DNA of 5,685 nucleotides from Streptomyces sp. NRRL WC-3618 (GCF_001280005.1 NZ_LGDW01000145.1:1-5685); one strand, 5' to 3'; shown: positions 1 to 5,685, numbered from the stretch's first letter. The notes: generated from the letters alone by a model not told the origin. A program made the numbers and translations.

Positions 1-96
1 AGGGGGGGGGGCCCCCGGGGTCCCCCCGCCCCTCCGTCCCCTCCGCCCCGGGAGCAAGGAGCGCCGCCCGGGAACCGCACGACGACGGGAGCGGCC
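1..96 (+). promoter_or_regulatory. G/C-homopolymer leader upstream of the first ABC gene, with possible hairpins
   Basis: The stretch opens with a run of ten G (2-11), then C5, G4, T and C6 (22-27), so G-run and C-run can pair into a very stable hairpin. A second possible stem pairs CCCGGG at 47-52 with CCCGGG at 67-72 across a 14-nt loop. There is no U-tract, so this is not a classical intrinsic terminator. If the neighbour to the left is a ramS-like prepeptide gene, such a hairpin could stabilise the upstream message or reduce read-through into the exporter genes; that is inference. The reading frame of the downstream gene is open back to position 1, so an upstream start cannot be excluded. 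A GGGAG ribosome-binding site lies at 87-91. Confidence 0.4.
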
Positions 97-2208
97 GTGG
101 ACCGACGCGAGCATCCGGGGGACCACCGCGAGAGGCCGGGAGGCCGTCGCGAGGAGTTGGCAGACCACCCCCAACGGCCAAGAGACCACAGCGAGAAGCC
201 GACCGACCACCCCGAACTGCCGGGAAACCACCGCGAGAAGCCGACCGACCACCCCGAACTGCCGGGAAACCACCGCGAGAAGCCGACCGACCACTCCCAA
301 CTGCCGGGAAACCACCGCGAGGAGCCGGCGGCCTCGGACCGGCGCGCGGCGGACCGTCTGCTGTTGACGGTGGTCCGGCGAGGCGGCGTCTGGGGTGCTG
401 TCCTGGCCGCGACGTCCCTGCTGCTCTCCGGGGTCTACGTCGTCCTGCCGGCCCTCATGGGCCGCACTGTCGACGCCGTACTGGGCTCCGGTGACACCAC
501 CGTTTGGCTGACCCTGTCCACCGTCGCCGTCACGCTGCTCATCGTGTGCGACGCGGGCGACGACTACGCCGGCGCCGTCGCCAACGCCCGCTCCACCGCC
601 TGGCTGCGGCACACCCTGCTCGGGCACGTTCTCGACATGGGCCCCCGGGCGACCCGCCGCCATCCCCCCGGCGACCTGACGGCGCGCCTGGTGGGCAACA
701 CGAGCCGGGCCGGCGGCGCCCCCTCGGGGCTGGTGTGGGCGGTGACCGAACTGATCCCCCCGGTCGGGGCCGTGGTCGCCCTGGCCCTCATCGACCCCTG
801 GCTGTGCCTCACCTTCCTCGCCGGGCTTCCGCTGATCGTCCTGGTGGTGCACGCCTTCGCCCGCGACGTCTCCGACGTCAACGACCGCTACTTCGCCGCC
901 CAGGGCCGTATCGCCACCCGGCTCGCCGACGCCGTCACCGGCATCCGTACCATCACCGCCGCCGGGACCACGGCCCGCGAGGCCGAACGCATCCTCGCGC
1001 CGCTGCCCGAACTCCACCGCCACGGCCGGGGGATGTGGCGTGCCCTCTCCCGCGTCTCCACCCGGGACGCCACGATCGTCCCCCTGCTCGAAATCGCCGT
1101 CCTGGCCGTGGCCGGACTGGAACTGGCCCGGGGCCGCATCACCCCGGGTCAGCTGCTGGCCGCGACCGAGTACGTCGTACTGGCCACCGGCGTGAGCTCC
1201 CTGGTGGCCTCCGTCAGCAAACTCGCCCTCGCCCGCGCCACCGCCGGGCGGGTCGCCGAGGTACTGGACTCGCCCCCGATGGCCCACGGCCACGCCCGAC
1301 TGCCCGCCGAAGGCGGTGGCCGACTGGAGTTCGACGGTGTCACCGTCCGCGCTCCCGAGGGCGGCACCGTCCTGGCCGGCGTCGACCTGGAGATCCCGGA
1401 AGGCACCCTGACCGCCGTCGTGGGCCGCTCCGGCTCCGGCAAGTCCCTGCTGGCCGCACTGGCGGGGCGCCTCACCGACCCCGACGACGGCGAGGTACGG
1501 CTCGACGGCGTACCCCTGCCCGACCTGGTCCCCACGAACCTGCGCCAGGCCATCGCCTACGGCTTCGAACGCCCCACGCTGCTGGGCGAGACCTTCATGG
1601 AGGCGATCTCCTTCGGCCCTCCGACGGCCCCGGCCGAGGGCGAACGAATCATCGAGACCGGAGGGGACCCGGTGGTCGAGACAGGAGGGGACGCGGTGGT
1701 GCGGGCCGTGGTGCGGGCCGCCACCGTCGCACGCGCGGACACCTTCCTGCGCACCATGCCCGACGGGTACGCCACCCCCCTCGCCACCGCTCCGCTGTCC
1801 GGCGGAGAGACCCAACGGGTGGGCCTGGCCCGCGCGTTCGCCCAGTCCGGCCCGGCCGGTCGCCTCCTCGTCCTCGACGACGTCACCGCCAGTCTCGACA
1901 CCGTCACCGAGCACGAGATCACCCAGGTCCTCACCGGCTTCGGTCCCCTGGCGACCCGCACCCGGCTCATCGTCACCCACCGCGCCTCCACCGCCGCCCG
2001 CGCCGACCTCGTGATCTGGCTCGACAAGGGCCGCGTCCGCCGCCAGGGCACCCACCGATCCCTCTGGGACGACCCGGGATACCGCGCCGTCTTCCGACCC
2101 GACCCGACGACGGACGAGGTCGCGCGGCAAGCCCTGACGGCTCCGGACGGGGGCGTACGGCCGGCCCCGGTGGCACATCCGGAGCAACGGCGCGGAGGCG
2201 TGCGGTGA
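97..2208 (+). CDS. ramA: RamA/AmfB-like ABC exporter subunit with degenerate ATPase site
   Basis: Membrane-bound half-transporter (703 aa) fusing a transmembrane domain to an ATP-binding domain, likely one half of a heterodimeric exporter for a SapB-type class III lanthipeptide. Residues 5-74 are five 14-residue tandem repeats. About six membrane segments follow (roughly 97-120, 136-155, 211-233, 236-256, 326-346, 352-376), then the nucleotide-binding domain from about 409. Walker A is GRSGSGKS (443-450, K449), the signature LSGGE (567-571), Walker B ends in D594, and the H-loop is H628. Three key positions deviate: the A-loop aromatic is A419, the Q-loop glutamine is E491, and the catalytic glutamate is D595. 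This is typical of the degenerate partner in heterodimers. GTG 97 was chosen because GGGAG (87-91) sits 5 nt upstream. The usual length is about 600 aa; the excess is the N-terminal repeats. A later start such as GTG 370 is possible but has no ribosome-binding site. The exporter fold is certain; the ram assignment rests on context. Confidence 0.85.
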   Translation: MDRREHPGDHRERPGGRREELADHPQRPRDHSEKPTDHPELPGNHREKPTDHPELPGNHREKPTDHSQLPGNHREEPAASDRRAADRLLLTVVRRGGVWGAVLAATSLLLSGVYVVLPALMGRTVDAVLGSGDTTVWLTLSTVAVTLLIVCDAGDDYAGAVANARSTAWLRHTLLGHVLDMGPRATRRHPPGDLTARLVGNTSRAGGAPSGLVWAVTELIPPVGAVVALALIDPWLCLTFLAGLPLIVLVVHAFARDVSDVNDRYFAAQGRIATRLADAVTGIRTITAAGTTAREAERILAPLPELHRHGRGMWRALSRVSTRDATIVPLLEIAVLAVAGLELARGRITPGQLLAATEYVVLATGVSSLVASVSKLALARATAGRVAEVLDSPPMAHGHARLPAEGGGRLEFDGVTVRAPEGGTVLAGVDLEIPEGTLTAVVGRSGSGKSLLAALAGRLTDPDDGEVRLDGVPLPDLVPTNLRQAIAYGFERPTLLGETFMEAISFGPPTAPAEGERIIETGGDPVVETGGDAVVRAVVRAATVARADTFLRTMPDGYATPLATAPLSGGETQRVGLARAFAQSGPAGRLLVLDDVTASLDTVTEHEITQVLTGFGPLATRTRLIVTHRASTAARADLVIWLDKGRVRRQGTHRSLWDDPGYRAVFRPDPTTDEVARQALTAPDGGVRPAPVAHPEQRRGGVR
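109..318 (+). repeat. Five in-frame 42-bp tandem repeats encoding 14-residue units
   Basis: Units lie at 109-150, 151-192, 193-234, 235-276 and 277-318. Units 3 and 4 are identical at all 42 bases and encode EKPTDHPELPGNHR. Unit 5 differs at two bases and encodes EKPTDHSQLPGNHR. Units 1 and 2 are diverged (for example EELADHPQRPRDHS) but keep the 14-residue spacing with recurring His, Pro and charged residues. A partial sixth unit (EEPA...) starts at 319. The unit length is a multiple of three and third positions stay mostly G/C, so expansion preserves the frame. The repeats would form a hydrophilic, probably disordered cytoplasmic tail before the first membrane helix. No function can be assigned. 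Confidence 0.93.
1651..1719 (+). repeat. Two short in-frame tandem duplications inside the ramA-like ATPase domain
   Basis: Two 24-bp copies (1651-1674 and 1675-1698) encode IETGGDPV and VETGGDAV. They are followed by an overlapping exact 12-bp duplication, GTGGTGCGGGCC, at 1696-1707 and 1708-1719, encoding VVRA twice. The block falls between the Q-loop and the signature motif, in the helical subdomain, where it adds residues beyond the usual exporter ATPase layout. It resembles slippage products that kept the reading frame. Confidence 0.8.
2194..2208 (+). promoter_or_regulatory. Ribosome-binding site and GTGA start/stop overlap coupling the two ABC genes
   Basis: GGAGG at 2194-2198 lies 6 nt before GTG 2205. 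The start overlaps the TGA stop (2206-2208) of the upstream gene. This arrangement implies translational coupling and near-equal production of the two exporter halves, and it fixes the start of the second gene. Confidence 0.9.
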
Positions 2209-4124
2209 GCGCGGGTGCGCGCCGGCTGCTGCGCTCCACCCTCCGCACCCGGCGCCGTCCGTTCGTCCGGCTCGCCGGCTGGTCACTGGTCCAGGCCGTA
2301 CCTGCGCTGCTGTCCGGCCTGCTGGTCGCCCGGGCCGTCGACGACGGCTTTCTCTCCGACCGCGTCGCCGAGGGCCTCGGCTGGCTCGGGGTGCTGGCCG
2401 TCGCCACGCTGGTGGGCGCCTGGGGCACCCGGCAGACCACGCTCCAACTGGCCGAGGTCGTCGAACCCTTCCGCGACGACCTGGTCGGCCTGGTCACCAC
2501 CGGCACACTGCACCGCTCCGCCCGTCTCGGCCGGCCCCCCGACACCGCCGGTGTGGCCCGGCTGACCGAGCAGGTGGAGATCGCCCGCGAGTCCTACGGC
2601 GCGGTCGTGATGTTCGCGCAGACCTTCGCGGTCACGGCCGTGAGCGTGCTGATCGGTCTGACGGCGCTCGATCCCGCCCTCCTCCTGCTCGTCCTACCGC
2701 CCCTCGTGCTCGGCCTGACGCTCTTCCTCCTGGCCCTGCGCGCCCTGGCGGCCCGGCAGCGCGCGGTCGTCCTCGCCGACGAGGCGATCGCCGAGCAGGT
2801 GAGCGCGGTCACCGACGGCCTGCGCGACGTGACGGCCTGCGGCGCCGAGCCCGTCGTACGCCACCGGGTCGGCGCCCGCATCGACACGGCCGCCGACGCG
2901 GCCCGTTCCCTGGCTCGCCTCACCGCCCTGCGCACCGCCGCGCTGGGCGTCGGCGGCTGGCTGCCCGTCGTCCTCATCCTGGCCGGCACCCCCTGGCTGC
3001 TGAGGGGCGGAGTGACCACGGGAGGGATCCTGGGTGCCCTGACCTACCTCTCCCAGAACCTCCAACCGGCCCTGCAGAACTTCGTCCGAGGAGTGGGCGC
3101 CAGCGGCCTGTGGCTCCTCGTCACCACCGCCCGCATCCTGGAGACGACGGCACCGCAACCAGGGACGTCCACGGCTACGTCCTCGCCCCGGCCTCCGAGC
3201 TCTACCCATCCCACCCGTTCCGCCCCTGACGCGCGGCCATCCGGCTCCCTCGCCACGTCAGCCGGAGCCGCTGGAGCCGGCGGAACGGCGGCCGGGGACT
3301 CGAAGGAGCGGTGCCCCGAGGACGGCCGCGTCGAGCTCCGGGGCGTCAGCTTCGGCTACGCCCCGTCCGCCGAGCCGGTCCTCCGGGACCTCGACCTCAC
3401 CCTCGCGCCGGGCACCCATCTGGCGGTGGTCGGCCCCAGCGGTGCCGGGAAGTCCACGCTCGCCGCGCTCATCGCCGGGGTGCTGCGGCCGCAGACGGGC
3501 GAGGTCCGCTTGGGCGGAGTACCGGTCAGCTCCCCGGACCCGGCCCCCGCTCCGGACCCATACCGGCTCTCCCGCTCACGCGTGCTGATCCCGCAGGAGG
3601 CGTACGTCTTCACCGGCACCCTCCGCGAGAACCTCTCCTATCTCCACCCCACCGTCACACCGGCCGACCTCGACGCGGCCGTCGACGCCGTCGGCGCGAC
3701 CCCCCTCATCGAACGCCTGGGCGGCTACGACGCCCCCGTGGACCCGGCCCGGCTATCCGCCGGGGAACGCCAGCTGATCGCCCTGGTCCGCGCTCTGCTG
3801 CCCCCCGCCCGGCTGGTCCTGCTGGACGAGGCCACCTGCCACCTGGACCCGGCCGCCGAGGCGGTCGCCGAACACGCTTTCGCCGCCCGCCCCTCCACCT
3901 TGATCGTCTGTGCGCACCGGATCAGCTCGGCCCTCCGCGCCGACCTCGTCCTTGTCCTGGACGGCCCACGCCACCACTTGGGCACCCACGACCGCCTGAT
4001 GACCGACTGCGCCCTCTACCGCGACCTGATCGGCCACTGGAACCCCCTGACACCCGATACACCCGACACCCCCGCCCCGACTGCCTCGCCCTCCCCGACC
4101 GACATTGGCGGCATCAGGGCCTGA
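2205..4124 (+). CDS. ramB: RamB/AmfA-like ABC exporter subunit with near-canonical ATPase site
   Basis: Second membrane half-transporter (639 aa), expected to pair with the preceding subunit to export the ram/amf lanthipeptide. Membrane segments fall roughly at 23-45, 56-75, 131-153, 155-180, 245-268 and 273-295. A Ser/Thr/Pro/Ala/Gly-rich linker of about 59 residues (316-374) joins the membrane part to the ATPase domain, which is unusually long. ATPase residues are the A-loop Y385, Walker A GPSGAGKST (410-418, K416), Q-loop Q464, Walker B D541 with catalytic E542, and H-loop H571. Its signature is LSAGE (517-521) rather than LSGGQ. In a heterodimer this atypical signature would face the degenerate Walker B of the partner, leaving the partner's LSGGE to complete the consensus site. 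The C-terminus is a Pro/Thr-rich tail. The start is fixed by GGAGG at 2194 and the GTGA overlap. The gene ends 41 bp from the convergent regulator, and I see no convincing terminator hairpin between them. Confidence 0.88.
   Translation: MSAGARRLLRSTLRTRRRPFVRLAGWSLVQAVPALLSGLLVARAVDDGFLSDRVAEGLGWLGVLAVATLVGAWGTRQTTLQLAEVVEPFRDDLVGLVTTGTLHRSARLGRPPDTAGVARLTEQVEIARESYGAVVMFAQTFAVTAVSVLIGLTALDPALLLLVLPPLVLGLTLFLLALRALAARQRAVVLADEAIAEQVSAVTDGLRDVTACGAEPVVRHRVGARIDTAADAARSLARLTALRTAALGVGGWLPVVLILAGTPWLLRGGVTTGGILGALTYLSQNLQPALQNFVRGVGASGLWLLVTTARILETTAPQPGTSTATSSPRPPSSTHPTRSAPDARPSGSLATSAGAAGAGGTAAGDSKERCPEDGRVELRGVSFGYAPSAEPVLRDLDLTLAPGTHLAVVGPSGAGKSTLAALIAGVLRPQTGEVRLGGVPVSSPDPAPAPDPYRLSRSRVLIPQEAYVFTGTLRENLSYLHPTVTPADLDAAVDAVGATPLIERLGGYDAPVDPARLSAGERQLIALVRALLPPARLVLLDEATCHLDPAAEAVAEHAFAARPSTLIVCAHRISSALRADLVLVLDGPRHHLGTHDRLMTDCALYRDLIGHWNPLTPDTPDTPAPTASPSPTDIGGIRA
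3150..3326 (+). other. Segment encoding the low-complexity inter-domain linker of the ramB-like protein
   Basis: This segment encodes about 59 residues rich in Ser, Thr, Pro, Ala and Gly between the last membrane helix (ILETTAP) and the start of the ATPase domain (RVELRGVSFGY). ABC exporters usually join these domains with roughly 20-30 residues. The frame is intact and no motif is recognisable, so it is probably a flexible tether that tolerates insertions. Confidence 0.7.
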
Positions 4125-4165
4125 CCCACCTCCGCGCCCGACCCGCCTCCGTTACCGCTGCGCGT

Positions 4166-4774
4166 CTACAACCACCCCGACTCCCGGGCGATCCGGATAG
4201 CGTCGATGCGGTTGCGCGCCTCGGTCTTCCTGGAGACGGCGTTCAGATGATTGCGGACGGTGCCCACCGACAACGACAGCCGCTCGGCGATCTCACGGGT
4301 CGGTGTGCCGTCCGCCGCCAGCCGCAGCACCTCCAGCTCTCGCGGCGTCAACGGGCTCTCCGCCGAGAAAAGCGACAGCAGGGCCAGTTCCGGATCGACG
4401 AACCGCTCGCCCGCCGCTACCCTGCGCACCCCCTGCGCCAGGATGTCGCTGGGCCCGTTCTTACCGATGAACCCGGCCACCCGCAGCGCCAGTGCCTGCC
4501 GCAGGAACCCGGCGGTGACCGAGTGGGTCACCAACAACGTCCGGCACTCCGGCAGCCGCACGGCCAGCTCCCGCGACGTATCGAGCGCTCCGTTCTCACC
4601 GCCGTCGCTGTCGATGACGACCACGTCGGGCCGGTACGACAGTGCCCGCGTCACCGTCTGCTCGGGCCCCGACAGTGCCGCGACCACCTCGATGTCGTCC
4701 TCCCTGGCCAGCAGGGCGGCGAGTGCCCCGCGCAGCAGGTCCGCCTTCTCGACAAGAAGCACACGGATCACCAT
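4166..4774 (-). CDS. ramR: RamR/AmfR-like response regulator (receiver plus LuxR-type DNA-binding domain)
   Basis: Cytoplasmic transcription regulator of 202 aa, likely the activator of the convergent exporter operon and its upstream lanthipeptide genes. The N-terminal receiver (about 3-120) starts IRVLLVE. The phospho-acceptor candidate is D55 (VVVID), with T83 and K105 at the switch and lysine positions. The acidic pair normally following the first strand is E9-K10 instead of DD/ED, so metal-dependent phosphorylation may be altered. The C-terminal domain (about 141-202) is a GerE/LuxR helix-turn-helix opening with LTPRELEVLRLAADG and including SVGTVRNHL. ATG 4774 was chosen because MVIRVLLVE is the natural receiver start. 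GTG 4771 is an alternative with better spacing (5 nt) from GGGAG (4777-4781 on the complement). The frame is open upstream to an ATG at 4855, but those 27 residues are Arg-rich and not receiver-like. The ram assignment rests on size, domain order and convergent placement beside an ABC pair; sequence similarity could not be measured. Confidence 0.85.
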   Translation of the reverse strand: MVIRVLLVEKADLLRGALAALLAREDDIEVVAALSGPEQTVTRALSYRPDVVVIDSDGGENGALDTSRELAVRLPECRTLLVTHSVTAGFLRQALALRVAGFIGKNGPSDILAQGVRRVAAGERFVDPELALLSLFSAESPLTPRELEVLRLAADGTPTREIAERLSLSVGTVRNHLNAVSRKTEARNRIDAIRIARESGWL

Positions 4775-4843
4775 CGCTCCCGCCCCGGTCACAAGCGGCC
4801 TCCATCGCACACGGTGCCTCCGACACTGCGAGAACACCGTACG

Positions 4844-4863
4844 ACGTATCACCACCTATCACC
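4844..4863 (-). promoter_or_regulatory. Two abutting 10-bp direct repeats upstream of the response regulator (candidate operator)
   Basis: On the minus strand the repeats read GGTGATAGGT then GGTGATACGT, identical at 9 of 10 bases and spaced exactly one helical turn apart. They end 70 bp upstream of the ATG at 4774. Same-face spacing is what a dimeric or cooperatively binding regulator would use. Candidates are the regulator itself or a developmental regulator of aerial growth. No promoter could be placed with confidence; a CTGGCA hexamer just upstream on the minus strand is only a weak -35 candidate. Function is inferred. Confidence 0.4.
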
Positions 4864-5078
4864 CTGATTGCCAGATTCCGGACGGCGCAGCAGCCCCCAC
4901 TCCCCTTCGACCGACTGTGCGACCCCAGCCGCCCCGCGCCCCGCCGCCTACTACCAAGAGGCCGAGTTCCGCCGCCGCCGCGTCGTCGAGCTTCGCGATG
5001 GCCGTGACGTGCTCGGTGGCGAGCGTGCCGGCGCCGGCGGGCCGAGGGGAGTGTCATGAATTAGGTGTGATCCTTCCC

Positions 5079-5083
5079 GGAGG
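5079..5083 (+). promoter_or_regulatory. Ribosome-binding-site-like GGAGG before the ectD remnant
   Basis: GGAGG is followed by ATG at 5093 (9 nt) and ATG at 5097 (13 nt). Only the ATG at 5097 is in frame with the ectoine hydroxylase sequence, and a TGA stop sits immediately upstream of it (5094-5096). The ATG at the better spacing opens a different frame. The site may have served another gene before the rearrangement. Confidence 0.4.
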
Positions 5084-5096
5084 AGTCATCTGATGA

Positions 5097-5513
5097 ATGC
5101 GACGACAGGTCACCTGTGCCCTGACCGAGAACTACCCCTACAACGGCAGCCTGATGATCATTCCCGGTTCGCACCGCACCTTCGTGTCGTGCGTGGGCCG
5201 GACACCACACGATCACCACCGCGACTCCCTGCGCACGCACTCGGTGGCCGTCGGGATGCCGGACCGGGACTCGGTGAGGGAACTCGCCCACCACGCGGGC
5301 GGTATCGAGCAGTTCACCGGACCTCCCGGATCAGCCACCTTCTTCGACTCCAATTGCATGCACGGGTCGAACGGCAACATCACGCCCTATCCGCGGTCCA
5401 ACATTTTCATCGTCTTCAACAGCGTCGACAACGTCCTGGGCACCCCCTTCGGTGCCCCCGCCACACGGCCGACGTACATCGCCAGCCGTGACTTCACACC
5501 TGTGCCGAGGTGA
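5097..5513 (+). pseudogene. ectD: Ectoine hydroxylase (EctD/ThpD), N-terminally truncated remnant
   Basis: The 138 residues match the C-terminal part of ectoine hydroxylase, an Fe(II)/2-oxoglutarate dioxygenase that makes 5-hydroxyectoine and is normally about 295-300 aa. Recognisable family blocks are ALTENYPYNG (8-17), PGSHRTFV (23-30), FTGPPGSAT (73-81), NCMHGSNGNITPYPRSN (86-102) and ARDFTPV-like RDFTPVP at the end. H89 is the expected third iron ligand, and R100, eleven residues later, is the expected 2-oxoglutarate-binding arginine. The HxD ligands lie in the missing N-terminal part (the WHSDFETWH block), so the product should not be an active hydroxylase. A TGA abuts the first ATG and the missing half is not found upstream. 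The first seven residues (MRRQVTC) only loosely match the family, marking the likely break. No ectABC genes are visible. A GAGG ribosome-binding site for the next gene overlaps its end. Confidence 0.85.
5507..5510 (+). promoter_or_regulatory. Ribosome-binding site for the aldehyde dehydrogenase start
   Basis: GAGG at the end of the ectD remnant lies 8 nt before GTG 5519. It supports that start and an original ectD-aldehyde dehydrogenase operon, with only 5 nt between the stop of one gene and the start of the next. Confidence 0.6.
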
Positions 5514-5518
5514 GCCCC

Positions 5519-5685
5519 GTGACTGTGCAGGAAACACTGCGGAACTTCATCGGCGGACGGCACCGCCTGGCCTTGTCCGAGGAGAGCTCGACCTGACCGA
5601 TCCGTCGACCGGGCAGGTCACCGGCAGCGCACCGGTGTCCGGCGACGCGGACCTTGATCTGGCCTTCACCTCCGCACACACCGCA
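5519..5685 (+). pseudogene. Aldehyde dehydrogenase N-terminus, frameshifted and cut by the window end
   Basis: From GTG 5519 the frame reads VTVQETLRNFIGG, typical of NAD(P)-dependent aldehyde dehydrogenase N-termini, but stops at TGA 5594-5596. From 5584 a second frame, shifted by two bases, continues the family pattern as ELDLTDPSTGQVTGSAPVSG up to the window edge. The bases at 5579-5589 contain an AGAG (5583-5586). Removing one AG would join the two parts as LSEELDLTDPSTG, so a two-base duplication explains the break. The catalytic cysteine and glutamate would lie beyond the window, so neither the substrate (an amino- or semialdehyde is plausible beside ectD) nor the state of the rest of the gene can be judged. 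A sequencing error is the main alternative to real decay. Confidence 0.75.

Larger units (their letters stand above)
4775..5096. other. Intergenic region between the response regulator and the ectD remnant
   Basis: 322 bp without a convincing gene. The left third must hold the promoter of the minus-strand regulator and includes paired 10-bp direct repeats at 4844-4863. The middle (about 4900-5050) has an open but startless minus-strand frame. The right end has a locally A/T-richer patch (about 5054-5072) and a GGAGG at 5079-5083. The missing N-terminal part of the ectoine hydroxylase is not present here in any frame I read, so a deletion or recombination endpoint probably lies near 5097-5115. 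Confidence 0.6.

Noticed and set aside
193..318. Tandem repeats as a possible CRISPR array or iteron origin
   Set aside because: The units abut directly with no spacers, have a period of 42 bp, and lie in frame within a coding sequence with a good ribosome-binding site.
504..2204. Long plus-strand open frame continuous with the ramB-like gene
   Set aside because: Its translation is Arg/Pro-rich nonsense out of frame with the clear ABC exporter at 97-2208. The real start of the second gene is GTG 2205 with GGAGG 6 nt upstream.
4775..4855. 27-residue N-terminal extension of the response regulator from ATG 4855
   Set aside because: The extension is Arg-rich and unlike a receiver, and it would absorb upstream regulatory sequence. 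MVIRVLLVE at 4774 is the natural domain start with a GGGAG just upstream.
4859..5053. Minus-strand open frame of 64 residues containing LATEHVTAIAKLDDAAAAEL
   Set aside because: The stretch looks protein-like, but no start codon precedes it, a TGA bounds it at 5054-5056, and I recognise no family. It may be an eroded gene end or chance in GC-rich DNA.
4125..5093. Plus-strand open frames across the regulator region (to 4867 and 4251-5093)
   Set aside because: They are complements of the LuxR-type regulator, with low-complexity translations and no recognisable domains.
5093..5491. Open frame from ATG 5093, better spaced from GGAGG than ATG 5097
   Set aside because: It is out of frame with the clear ectoine hydroxylase sequence and its translation is Arg/His/Pro-rich without motifs.

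Overview
This 5.7 kb window is very GC-rich with strongly GC-biased third codon positions, and its gene content points to a Streptomyces or a close relative. Positions 97-4774 are best read as the distal part of a ram/amf-type locus, the class III lanthipeptide (SapB/AmfS-like morphogen) system. It holds two co-directional half-size ABC exporters (ramA- and ramB-like), followed by a convergent gene for a NarL/LuxR-type response regulator (ramR/amfR-like). The synthetase-cyclase (ramC) and prepeptide (ramS) genes would lie left of position 1 and are not visible, so the ram names rest on gene order, orientation, sizes and domain content.

Layout: 1-96 is an extremely G/C-homopolymeric leader with possible hairpins. 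97-2208 is exporter subunit 1. It has an unusual N-terminal extension of 14-residue tandem repeats and degenerate ATPase residues. 2205-4124 is exporter subunit 2, overlapping subunit 1 by 4 bp (GTGA), with near-canonical ATPase residues and a long low-complexity linker. 4166-4774 (minus) is the response regulator, ending only 41 bp from the end of subunit 2. 4775-5096 is an intergenic stretch holding the regulator's upstream region, including two abutting 10-bp direct repeats. 5097-5513 is the C-terminal part of an ectoine hydroxylase (ectD/thpD), lacking the portion with the HxD iron-binding motif. From 5519 to the window edge is the start of an aldehyde dehydrogenase gene broken by an apparent AG dinucleotide duplication.

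How it fits together: the two ABC subunits should form one heterodimeric exporter with one consensus and one degenerate ATP site, plausibly secreting the lanthipeptide morphogen. The response regulator probably activates the operon. The right-hand genes look like the decaying remains of an unrelated ectoine/aldehyde metabolism operon next to the ram locus. I see no RNA genes, CRISPR arrays, insertion sequences or phage genes.
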